From positions 39,457,598 through 39,521,597 of the forward strand of contig NC_030385.2 in the NCBI RefSeq assembly GCF_001625215.2: DNA of 64,000 nt, read 5' to 3'. Source of the stretch: Daucus carota subsp. sativus. Taxonomy: Eukaryota; Streptophyta; Magnoliopsida; Apiales; Apiaceae. Shown piece after piece: positions 1 to 11,300 of this stretch. The stretch's first letter is position 1. Each line of letters opens with the position of its first letter. The notes below the pieces were generated by a model. That model did no database searches, was not told where the DNA came from, and saw only the letters and a program-made list of their open reading frames with translations. A program made the position numbers and the translations under genes.

Positions 1-1991
1 GCAAGATATAAATAATCATATATGTCTCGAGTTCTGCCAGTCAAGAAACATTTCAGTGGCCAATTGTTGTCTAAAATTGGTCCAAACTGGGCTCGACTCA
101 AGATGTTGAATAAAATCTACATTTTGCCCCCCTCCATTGTCTCCATTTTCTGAGACTCTGTGCTCTATTGGGTCTATACTCATGTTAGATCTTATAAAAT
201 TATGCAGTAACGCACATGCTGAAATAATTCTACATTTTGTTTTCATTGGATACCAAGTGGTATCTTTCAAAATACCCCATCTGAGTTTTAACATCCCAAA
301 ACACCTTTCAATAACATTTCTTGCTCGAGAGTGCTTCATATTAAAGAATTCTTCTGCCGTTGTAGGTTGTCTGCCATTTTTCCATTCATTCAAATGATAA
401 CGTTGACCTCGAAAAGGGGTTAAAAATCCATCACAATTCATGTAGCCAGCATCACACAGATAATAACATCCTATAACAAGAGTGAATGTTTTATTACTAA
501 CACAAATTTGTATAAAAGAAAAAACATAGTGTTTCATTAGTGTGTATAAAATAAAATTTTATTAGCTACCTTGAGGAACCTTTAAAGGATTTCTTCTTGA
601 AAGAGCATCTCGAAGTACTCTATTATCATGAGCAGAACCCTCCCAGCCAGGCAATATATAAATAAATTGCAAATCTCTTGAGCACACACCTAAAACATTT
701 GTGGAAATCTCTCCTTTCCTGTTTCTGTATCTAACTTTTTCATTTTCGCGGACACGTACTTTCACATGTGTTCCATCTAAAGCACCTAAGCAGTTCTACA
801 AAATTATACTAGTTAATCAAAGTTTAATATATGTGAGCTAGCTAATATGTTTAAATTAAATTTATTTACCTTAAAACAACTCCAATTTTCGTCTTGGCAA
901 TTTGCAGACACCGGTTCTGGCTTCTTAAGAAGATGATTATAACATTTAAGAGTTGCATTTAGAACAGAAGTAAATTGACGTGATATAGTTTCTCCACTTC
1001 TTCTAAAAAATACTTGCATTGTTCTATTTTTTTTATTATGTGCAAGTATGTAAAGGAACAAAGCAACCATTTCTTCCATATCCATATTTTTGTTACCCCT
1101 TAATCCTCCAATATCTCTAAGCATCCCGCACAAATTGCCAAAGCAATTCCGGTCCATTCTAATATTGTCTACACATACTTGGTCACTAATTTGAATAATA
1201 GAATTTATGTTCAAGAATCTTGCTCTAATCCTATCATCAACAGATTTGTCAAAAAGATAATTCATTGGTGTAGGTATTTTGACACATAATTGAGCTGCTA
1301 TATAAAAAATTTCTATTAAAACCTCCATTATCTTTTTCATCATCTCAGTGTATATGGTAACACATGCCGCAACAGTTTGCTTCTTCCTAGATAATGGCAA
1401 TCGAGCCATTTCTGTTGATCAATTACAAACAAATACAAATAATACAAGTCAATAATATCTAATTTAGAATAGAATACAAAATTATAAAAGGAATAATATA
1501 GAAACACATCATCACAGAGAATAATGAAGAACAAATAATTCATCAAAATCAGATATATAATCACAATCTAGCAAAATCAGCAATCAATCAATTACAACTC
1601 GTATATATACATACCTGGAATGTGAAAACCAAAGCCTTGAAGAAGATGTATTGCTTAGATGAAAGAATCGAAAATGACATACAGAGCTCAGAACAAGAAA
1701 CCGTGAATAGAATTGGCGCCAGATAATGTATATATTAGCGCCTAATTAAGGTGAATAAGGGTTAGCGCCCAAATATTTTGGGGGTAATTGGGTAATCAGG
1801 CGCTGCGTAAGTGTGGGTAACCGCGAGTGAGGTGTGGAAGTGGGTTCCTGTATTTTGGCGTAACTACAAGTACACAGGTATTTACAGTTCCTGTGTTTAT
1901 TTTAATATACATCCTACCAAACACTGTTACTTATTTTAGTTCCAAGGTACTTTTGGTTACATAGGCGAGTTCCACCAAACCAAACGAGGCC
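1..1991 (-). mobile_element. PIF/Harbinger DNA transposon, cut by the window edge
   Basis: An autonomous-looking PIF/Harbinger element. The transposase gene fills 16-1409 on the minus strand. About 580 bp of non-coding sequence follows, up to a likely right terminus near 1991. Read on the minus strand, that terminus begins GGCCTCGTTTGGTTTGGTGG, which resembles Harbinger/Tourist terminal inverted repeats. The other end lies left of base 1, so neither the inverted repeat nor the 3-bp target duplication can be confirmed. The second Harbinger gene (a Myb-like ORF1) is not in the visible part. Confidence 0.72.
16..1409 (-). CDS. PIF/Harbinger transposase (HARBI1-like DDE nuclease)
   Basis: Three exons are read: 1409-870, 795-570 and 470-16. 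Splice sites are GT-AG, the frame stays open, and the product is 406 residues. Exon 1 carries the plant Harbinger N-terminal region (about residues 50-180). Exon 2 starts [15 protein letters not shown] with the first catalytic Asp, and later has [16 protein letters not shown] with the second. Exon 3 has CDAGY and then [19 protein letters not shown], where the Glu completes the DDE triad. The enzyme cuts and rejoins DNA at the element's terminal inverted repeats. No stop or frameshift was seen, so the gene may be functional, usually together with a Myb-like partner. The start at MARLPLS is the first in-frame Met and is less certain than the catalytic core. Confidence 0.85.
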
Positions 1992-2130
1992 TTTGTGTAT
2001 CTCAATTTTTGAATACACACAATGCACGAATCTTGAAACTCTAAGTACACATTTTGCTATATTCGAAAACTGAGGTACACAAAGTGCACAAACATATAAC
2101 TTCAGATACACATTTTGCATTTTACTCCAT

Positions 2131-2139
2131 TATATATAA
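2131..2139 (+). promoter_or_regulatory. TATA box of the thaumatin-like gene
   Basis: TATATATAA lies 65-73 bp before the chosen ATG at 2204, a usual plant spacing that implies transcription starting near 2165. It sits only about 140 bp from the presumed Harbinger terminus at 1991. Confidence 0.55.
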
Positions 2140-2203
2140 CCTCAGTATTTACACAACCCTTCGCACATCACTGATCACACTTTCAACAAACGCTTATACG
2201 TAC

Positions 2204-2953
2204 ATGGCTTTCTTCTACCACTCTCTCCTCATTTTCATCTCTCTCTCCACATCTCTCTCCGCCGCAACTCAACAGCCCTTCCTTCTCACCATCGTCAACA
2301 ACTGCCCCTTCACCATCTGGCCCGCCATCCAGCCCAACTACGGCCACCCCGTCCTCGAAAACGGCGGCTTCTGTCTCCCCGCTCTCTCCCACCGCTCCTT
2401 CCCCGCCCCCACCTCCCCTTGGTCCGGCCGCATCTGGGCCCGCACCCACTGCTACACCTCCCCCTCCCACCACTTCTCTTGTGCAACCGGTGACTGCGGC
2501 ACCGGCAAGCTCGAATGCATGGGCCACGGCGGCTCTCCTCCCGCAACCCTAGCTCAGTTCTCGCTCCACCACGGCCCCACCGACCTCTCCTCCTACGCCG
2601 TCAGCTTAGTCGACGGCTTTAACGTCCCCATGACGGTCACGCCTCACGAGGGTCACGGCGTTTGCCCCGTCGTGGGATGCAAGGGGGATCTGCTTGCCAC
2701 GTGTCCCAGAGCGTTGCAAGTGAGGGCGAGTGGGGGACACGTGGTGGGGTGTAAGAGCGCGTGCGAGGCGTTTGGGAAGGATGAGTTCTGTTGCAGGGGG
2801 CATTTCAACAGTCCGCAGACGTGCAAGCCGTCGAGCTATTCTGAGTTCTTTAAGAGCGCGTGTCCGTCGACGTTTACGTACGCGCATGATACTCCCTCGC
2901 TGACGCATGAATGTTCTGCGCCACGGGAGCTCAAGGTCATCTTCTGTCACTAA
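2204..2953 (+). CDS. Thaumatin-like protein (PR-5 family), secreted
   Basis: Single-exon gene for 249 residues. The ATG at 2204 is chosen over the in-frame ATG at 2054 because it gives a clean signal peptide (MAFFYHSLLIFISLSTSLSA) and lies downstream of the TATA box. The mature part starts near residue 22. It contains the 16 cysteines expected for eight disulfides, plus one extra at the C-terminal CH. The family signature region is present as CATGDCGTGKLEC. In the acidic-cleft (REDDD) set, Arg and the last two Asp look kept, but the Glu is Gln (LAQF) and the first central Asp is Ala (SYAVSLVDGF). The coding sequence is strikingly GC-rich against its AT-rich surroundings. Family members are apoplastic defence or stress proteins, some binding glucans; the altered cleft makes classical antifungal activity uncertain. 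Confidence 0.93.
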   Translation: MAFFYHSLLIFISLSTSLSAATQQPFLLTIVNNCPFTIWPAIQPNYGHPVLENGGFCLPALSHRSFPAPTSPWSGRIWARTHCYTSPSHHFSCATGDCGTGKLECMGHGGSPPATLAQFSLHHGPTDLSSYAVSLVDGFNVPMTVTPHEGHGVCPVVGCKGDLLATCPRALQVRASGGHVVGCKSACEAFGKDEFCCRGHFNSPQTCKPSSYSEFFKSACPSTFTYAHDTPSLTHECSAPRELKVIFCH

Positions 2954-3297
2954 ATGCGAATACTACTGCTGAAGAAAGAAGAATACTGTAGTTTGATATT
3001 TCTGAGGAGATTATCATTGCAGAAGAAATCATCTTATCATTTTAATGTGCTAAATTGTGGTAATATCTAGATTTGCATGGAGCTGCGATGTCAGATTAGA
3101 TAACATATGTTTTTGAAGGACTTGATGTCAAGTGTTTTGCTGCCGTATACATGTATTGTTTTGTTTTGTGTACTGTATCTTCATCCTTTTATCGTTTCGT
3201 TTATATTTGTGTTTTCGCATTAACAAGAAGTTTTTCTTTCTGTCCAGGCCGGTCAATTATCCCATCATTTTTGAAAACCGTCAAAACTGTCAACTAT

Positions 3298-3605
3298 GAC
3301 CCTGTTTGAAAGTTAGAGGTTTGACATGGTTTAGAGGTTTGATCACTAGAATCTGTTAATGTTAATGTTTGGTAGTTAGCGGATTGAAATAGAAGATTGG
3401 TCAAAAAGTTAATTTTGAAAAAGCTACTTTGAGGAGTTTTTTGGATCAGAGGTTTTGGTTTGTGTCAGAAAAAGCTAATCAATCAACTATTTATCAAACA
3501 GTTTTATGAGAAAGTTAATTCAATCCGCTAATCAAAACATCTAATTCAATCAGCTAATCAAAACATCTAATTCAATCCGCTAACAGCTAATTCCCAAAAA
3601 GGGCC
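3298..3605. mobile_element. Small MITE with GACCCTGTTTG / GGGCC ends
   Basis: The left end GACCCTGTTTGAAAGTTAG and the reverse complement of the right end (GGCCCTTTTTGGGAATTAG) form imperfect inverted repeats about 308 bp apart. Inside, a 26-bp unit (CAATCCGCTAATCAAAACAT plus six bases) is repeated about two and a half times at 3515-3585. There is no coding capacity. A clear target duplication was not found, so hAT versus Harbinger origin is open. Confidence 0.6.
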
Positions 3606-5370
3606 ATAATATTCCAGTGCTTTTGTATGTTTGATAATATTTTATTTTTATAATTAAATATTTTACGACATATCTTGGTTGTTTCGACCTGTTTCATATT
3701 TGATACAATTTCAATTTATAATAGTTTGAAAAAGAGCGACAAAGATACTATCAGTAAATCACGGAGATATTATTAAATTAACAGTTCGTTGAACATGTTT
3801 ATCAATTTATATAAACATATTATTGAATTAAGAGTTTATTTGATGATATTATATTAATGAATATATCATATTAATTAACTCGTACATATTTGTTTCAAAA
3901 AAAAACTCGTACATATAATATACAGACAATATCTCGTTACATGTCATATGTTTATTATTTAAATAACAATAAATTTTCTATATATGTATTAAAATCCTCC
4001 CAACCAAATAATTTCATTCAAATTGTCACGTCACTTATACTACGTATAAATGACAATTTAATAGCTGGAAAGCTGCTCAAATTAGTCAGCTGACAAATCT
4101 AATATGCATGATGTATGATTTCAGAAGTGTTATCTCAATCCTAACGTTTGTTTTGCAACGAAAATTACACACATATCCTAATTAGATCTCTGTCCAATAA
4201 TCTAACCCTGAAGTTTCGAATATCGTTTTTCCTTTAGGCGTCGATTCGACATGTTCTTTTATATTTCTCTTTTCCTGTGTGAAGTCGTGTTGCGCGGCGT
4301 GCACGGTGTTCAATGTTCTATTTTAATCTGAAAATGAGTACGACGAGCAATAGCGAATCTCTGTCAGACGCCATGGGGGTTGGGACAACCCTGCTGAATC
4401 AGTTTTAAACAAGGATTCTCTCTGTTTTTTATAGAAATTATTTTTTAAGTTCAACGCTTTTTTGTTACTATATTATATTTACCAATCCAAGATGTATGAA
4501 TAACCCAAGCTACAGAACATTTTTCGTATTTAACAACATAAACAAGCACCTCGACAAAAAATAATACAACAAACACAAGAAAATTTATCGAACGGTCTCT
4601 CTAGTCTGGAGGACACAAACACAACAAACATAAAAAGTAATTCAAAGTGTTTTGGCCTTTTGGGCAATGTTTCAAGAAACTGTAGAACTGTTTAGCTTTC
4701 TATGCGGCAAAGCCAGTTATTAAATGGTATAGTAACACTGAGATTATACCGGATTGCATATGGAACCTGAGTACACAAACTGACAAAATCATTCACTCAA
4801 CTCACATATCAAATTGTGTTTGAATCTACCGTAGGATTCTAGGCACAACTCGGGCAGCAATGTAGGATGTAGCATCCATCTAAACAAGGCAATTTCGCAT
4901 GCTCCATAGATATTGTGTTTCATCTTCCCTTTTTCAGGCATCTGCTACCACGATTTTATACCCTCTGAAAGGTTTTGCTATCTCAAGTGTCCATCTCTCC
5001 TAGCTCCATAGTTTAGGAACACCTATAGCTTGGGGGTATGGGGTAACTGGGTCTTTTTGCGACTGCCAAGATAGGTTCGCACTCAACATGAAAAAAAATA
5101 TATTCTTAACCATTTAATATTTATTTTGAAAGAAAAACTTCAACTATAAAAATTGGAATTACAAGCTCAACGTAACATAATAAATTTTTTGGACACCGGG
5201 ACAGAGAAAAGCAGAAGACAAAAAGAAAGGATAAGTGGATATAACCTGATATCTGATAAGGCTAAGTAAAGGAATTAGTCATTGGAAAGGCCACTATGTG
5301 TTGACTGACTAATATCCCAGAGTTTAAATATACAAGAAAGTGAATCTACAAAATTATGGTATATACAATT
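3606..5370. other. Intergenic, between converging genes
   Basis: AT-rich sequence between the convergent thaumatin-like gene and the 3' end of ALB3. No convincing coding exon, RNA gene or transposon end was recognised. The ALB3 3' untranslated region should occupy the right-hand few hundred bases. Confidence 0.6.
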
Positions 5371-8300
5371 TCATACAGCCCGCTTGCGTTTAGATCTCTT
5401 ACTCTTCCTTGGACCAGAATAATTCGGAACTGGTTTGCTAGAGCCGGAAACATATGCTTCTTCAAGAACATCCTTATCCTGCGGAAAAATAAGGCCCTAA
5501 AGATCGATACTTTGACAGACATTTGAACTGGAAAGGAACTTGCTCAACAGCAGTGGTTCAATTATTTTTAATTTCACATTAAATATATTAATGGTAAGAG
5601 GCTTATCAGTTCAAAAGTTAAGGAGACATGTTAAGTCTGATGCTGATGTATTTTACATGTAAGTATACCACAAAAAATATCACCAATTGTATATAATGTA
5701 AAAGGAAAAGTCTTGCCATATGACTTGGCAATTATGTTTTATGATGCTACTGCAACTCACTTGTTAACCAGACTAATTGCAAAGAAAGGGAAAAAAAATA
5801 CTGCAAAGCAAGGGAAAGAAAGATGGAAAGTAAATGACTGATTTCTATAATATATAAAGCACATGAAAGATGCATAAGCTTCAAATTGAAACTTAATCAT
5901 GGATGAAGAGATCTTAACGCTCAGCAAGCGTCCCATGTTTCTTCCCATACACAATTCATATTACAATTGACAAAAATTCACTAGTCTACTTGTTTAGAGG
6001 CTTTTCTGGTTTCCATTTGGCTTCTTAGATTTGGAGGGTTTCCTAGCAGTCTAGCACCGAGTTGCATATCTTTTTTATCACTGAACTCTGCCCACTGAGA
6101 GCAAAGGCGTTTGATTAAGTAGCAACTTACTTACTTCTCGGGTGAATGATTTTTTTGTAATGTCACGGCCTAAATGCTTTCCTAAAAAGTCTATTTTACA
6201 GTTAGGTTGCACATAATAACTAGATCAATCCCCCCTAGGTACCCTCTACAATGCATGTTTTATTCATAACATTATTTAACTATTTTGTTGGCTCAGGTTG
6301 TAGCAGCCTGAGCCCCAAGGGATCCAGCAAGAGTCGGTTTTAAGGTTGGAGCTAGATGGCACAAATGGTAGTTGAATGAACCCCACGGATTAATCCAGAC
6401 CAGTGTAAACTTTCAGAAAACCTCACTAGAAGATCTGATACAGTCAACCAAACTAGTCACCTGATTTTATTACTGTAAAAAAAATTGCATGGTTTCAAGA
6501 AATGTTTACTTGCTGCCATGAGAAACAATGTCAGATAATTTTGAAGGACAAATTACGTCACAGTGAGTTCAAGTTGTCCACAAGCTATTAAGCTGAAATT
6601 TATGTCAAAAGAGATTACCTTTGATGTTTCTTCATTCGATTCTTCTTCCGAATCAGATGTAGAAGCTGAAATCTCGAGTTCTGCAGGCAGAGCCTTGTTT
6701 GATTTTTTCTTCTTCTCCTCTTTCTTTAACTGTCTAAACCTGTTTTCAAATTCATTAATGTCAGCAGGCACCTGAGCAAGAAGCTGATAAATCTCTGCCA
6801 AGACTACTTATTAGATACCAACCTATCACCAGATTCTGATGGCTGAGAAAATGATCGTTTTGCACGTCCTGCACTAATGATTCCGCTTGCATCTTCACTC
6901 ACAGCAGGCTTTGCACCACCTAACTTCCGTAACCATATTTGTTGAGCGGTACTAAGAACATTGTTTGTAAACCTAGTATTCCATTGAACCTTTAAGGTAA
7001 TGCTCGGATGGTTTGAATATATGTGTGGAAGACAATCAATATAAATCACATGTTCACACCACTTACATGGAAGTAGAAAATAGTAACAAACCTTTGTTTT
7101 GAAAGATAGTATCATAGTAAAATAAATAATATTATAACAAAATAGGGGGCGGCTGCTTTTTTGGCTTTCTGTTAGCAGGTCGTTTGAATGGACTAGGTTG
7201 TTCTAATAACTCTGCAGGAAATTATCTTTTCCACAAAAATTGAAAACAAAAGGGTAAAAGTGTGCTTTAAGGAATTGATACATGCAAACAGATGGTCAGC
7301 TCACTGCTCGCATGATTAAAGAGGAGAAGAGCAAAATATAATTTAGTGAAGGACTTCGTTCAGGTTTAGATGATAGCAACAAGAACAATCCTACAAAAAT
7401 CTGGGCTGTCTTGGCGTTCTGCCAGTACAACATTTTTTTAGAAAACACCCCAAGTAATATGTGGTGCAGATGTCCTACCATAAATAATAAGATACTTATG
7501 TCACTAGAACTTAATATTATGTCACTAGAACTACATAATGATATTTAAAACATGCACATTTTTTGGCAAGTTTTTACTTGTCTAATGTACAAAATTTGAA
7601 GCACTAATTTATTACTGCACATACTAAATTGCCAATGAGGTGATGACAGACGACAGTAATGTAAAGGCAAGTAATGGAGGTTCAGATTAGCAATATGAAT
7701 CTAACCAGTAAATTGATAATCCGGATGGGACTGATAAAGAGAAGTAACCGATCATTAGTGGAAGGAACTTCAGAACAAGGAGCGAGTTCTTCTGAGATGG
7801 ATCATCAGACTGCCAAAACAAAACAATGATATTCAACAATATACAAACACAAATATAAGATAGAGAAGAAAAGCTTTAAAATATAAATCAAAAAACACAA
7901 CAGTTACCTGGGGAGGTTTCATTATCTCCATTGAAAAATACTGAGAAGCAACAAGGAGAACAGGTAAAACTAGGTATGCTGCTGTATCATGCCAACCAAG
8001 TGGTGGATGGCCATCCTGCAAATATTGATACCACTAATTACATGGAGCAAACAAGTCATAACAACTTTAAGTATAACTTGAAACAAAGCCAGTCTGCAAT
8101 AATCAAGATGCATAAACAAAAACTGTGACAGCATCATAGAAACATGCCTCCTTTATTGCATTTTTCTTTATAGGGAAACAAGGAATGTATCTGATTGTCT
8201 TTGGCATCATTAAGCACATAGAAAGAAAAAAAATACATACAACATTATCCGTATGCTATCACCACATTCACATACGAGTTAAAATTTAGTCAGCTGGCGA

Positions 8301-11300
8301 AGTCGTACATAGAGCCAATTTTTGGAATGGATACACCTTTTACAAATCATCTACTTTCTGAGTAGCCATTATAGTCCTTAGACAATTTTGGAGGTTCTCA
8401 TACAAATTCTTTTCCAGCTCTCTGGCTCATCTTTCATGTTGTCTACCTTCTGCTTATATTTTAGCCTTTTTGTTTGAAAGGCTAAAAATCGATCATATTT
8501 CAAAGCTTTTGCTGGACAATTAGCCTTAATGTATAGGCAGTAATATGGTATGTAAACTGCAAATCGTGTACCAGCTTAACTGTGTCAAGTCCACTAGGTT
8601 TTATTATTCTGAAGTTCATGCTAGTGATGTGGGTTTTCAACCACTTTTAATATTACTTAAATTTTAGTGTTCAGGAGTAGTTTAACTATAAAATTTTAAA
8701 ACAATTTTTAATTTCATATAAAAAAGATTTTTGTGTTCAGCCAGCACCATTTAGTTAGTATATGAAGGTAAATTTCGTATAGTTTGTCAGAATGCCAGTA
8801 ATAACTGGCAGTGTGTGTGTGTGTGTGTACCGTCTAAGTTCTGTGAGATCCTTTCACTCTCGGACATGACACTTATCACCTATTAGATCCTTTGATTGTA
8901 GTGAGGACATCTGACCATTTGAAACAACACATATGAGATGAACTCAAGACACAAAAAAGAAAGGAGAACGAAGTAGTAGCCTCAATATTGATATAGAGAC
9001 GTGTACGGATAATAGAAATCCAATGTTATAGGTTTAAATAAATGATATATAATTTGCAAAGTCCTTTACAAATTCATGCTTCACGTTAGCTATGATATCT
9101 TAACCAATACATTAGTTCAATTTACAATTTATATTGTGTCCTACTGTCCAAAATAACGAAAGGTTTCACTGATTTTTATAACTATCCAGTCTGACACTCG
9201 GATCTGTGTCCTGTCCAACACTCTGTACCTGAGTCTGAACACATAATTCAGCTGTTTTCCTTGCTGACATAGAACTCCAATGTACTAATGACTTATTAAA
9301 GATCTACCTCCTCTTCTTAGTTCCTACCAAACATCAGGAATTTAATTATTTATGTTTGGACTTCTACATAGCTCTAAATTCTAATGCGCTTCTACATTCA
9401 TGGGCATTAACTAAAACACATACTTAGAGATATAAAAATTTGATAGCTTTATGTATATACTAAAGAAATGGAATATATGATAATCAATGTGGTATACTAG
9501 TATCAGAGAGACGTAGTACCACAAAAGGAAAGAGCCAAGAAACTCCTGATCCGCTTTGCCGCGCTGCAATTGAGGTTGGGCCTCCCAAAGAGGGGATCCA
9601 AAAGAATCCTTCTGTCAGTAATCCCTTTGAGTCAAAGAGAAATAACAAATGAACAATATATAAGGTTACCATCATAGTTCTGTACGAACACATAATATCA
9701 TTATCAACAATAAAAAAACCCGTAATACCTCATTTGCCACATTAGAAAGTGCTTGATATAGTCCAATAAAGACTGGTATTGTAGCCAAAGTTGGTAAACA
9801 ACCTATTGTATAACCAAAAGCAAAATCAAATCAAGATTAATTGATTGACATTATACAGGATACAAGCAAATCCAGTGCAGTTACACAAACTTAAAAAAAG
9901 CAAAGGTTTGCTACTCGATAAATGTTATGAGGTACATGTGATCACAGTTAATTTCTAACTCATGGACCGAGGTCCGGGATTACTACAAGGAGTTGGTGAT
10001 CCATTTCTTAAGAAGATGGACAATCCATTATTTTGACAGGGTCTAATTCTGGTGTGTAACTATATTATAAATCAAGAATCAACCTCTCTTGTTAATTTGA
10101 AAAAATTATCAGATTTTGTATAAAAGTACATGTAAGCATACAATACACTTGCAGATTTTACAATCAGAAAAGAAAGACATAAAGCAGACCTGAATGCACT
10201 TGTTAAGATTGTATTTCATACATAAATGATATAATATAGCAAATGTATAACTTTTAACTTGGAATTAATTTTTAATGTTAAAATAAACCAATTCATCAGT
10301 TTACTACACATGTGAATGCATATGGCAAGAGAATGGTTTAACTACACTTGCTAAACATTAGGATATTCACTTATGTTGACATGCTCACATGAACAATTAC
10401 TTGGTACAAAAATGAAATCAAGCATATGCATCAAGTATTTATCACCACCTTCTATACCAAGTGAAGAATGAAAATGAGCAGAATTGTTCATTGGGTACCC
10501 TATAGATCTTTTACAGTACTACTAGTACTTTTTTAAGTATACAGAGAGGGAGTAAAGATTCAAGCACATCATGTTGTGGCACAAGAGGTAACCCAAGAAT
10601 TATAGATAACTTATTTGATAGTGTAAAACGTAAGAGAAGATTATGCAAAAAAGAACCGGAAAGGAGGACAAGAATTAAGAGCTAAAAAACCCACTTTTTT
10701 ACGATTACGAGGTATGTTCAAATATAAACCAATCCTGTAATTATACGGCATGAGGTCAACCCTCTGCCCGTCTGCCGGGTGAAGTTAGCTTCTTTATTGC
10801 TCTGTTCACTGTAGTCTTCTTGTATGCATCACCATGTGTTCCTTAGTTAATTAGAATACCTAAAGTCGTGGTTCCCAGAACAAGTCGACTCCTTAGAGTA
10901 GTGCTGATATTTAGTAAACGATGAACCATTTGGAGATCCAATTATTGCTTCTATTAACTAAAGATATAAACTAAGTAACATTAAACACTATAAGTATACA
11001 GAACAATACACCATTTCCAATACACCGGCTCCCTAGAACCCCTGTTCTAATTTATATTATCTGTATCACATACAAAATTGTGCAAGTTCCTGTCCAAACT
11101 GTATGTCCATGTCGCACATAAATTGCCTTTAACCCCCAAGTAAATTAATTTTGGAGCGGTCAAAAAATATTGATAATGGAGTGGAAAAACTCATATAAAA
11201 TCACCTGCCAAAGGGTTAACCCCAGCCTGTTTATATAGGCGTGATGTCTCAAGTTGTATTCTTTCCTGCACATATATAAAAGGAAAAGTATAAGTTCTGA

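Noticed and set aside
2183..2950. Long open frames antisense to the thaumatin-like gene
   Set aside because: They arise from the GC-rich codon use of the real gene; Arg/Gly-rich with no domain.
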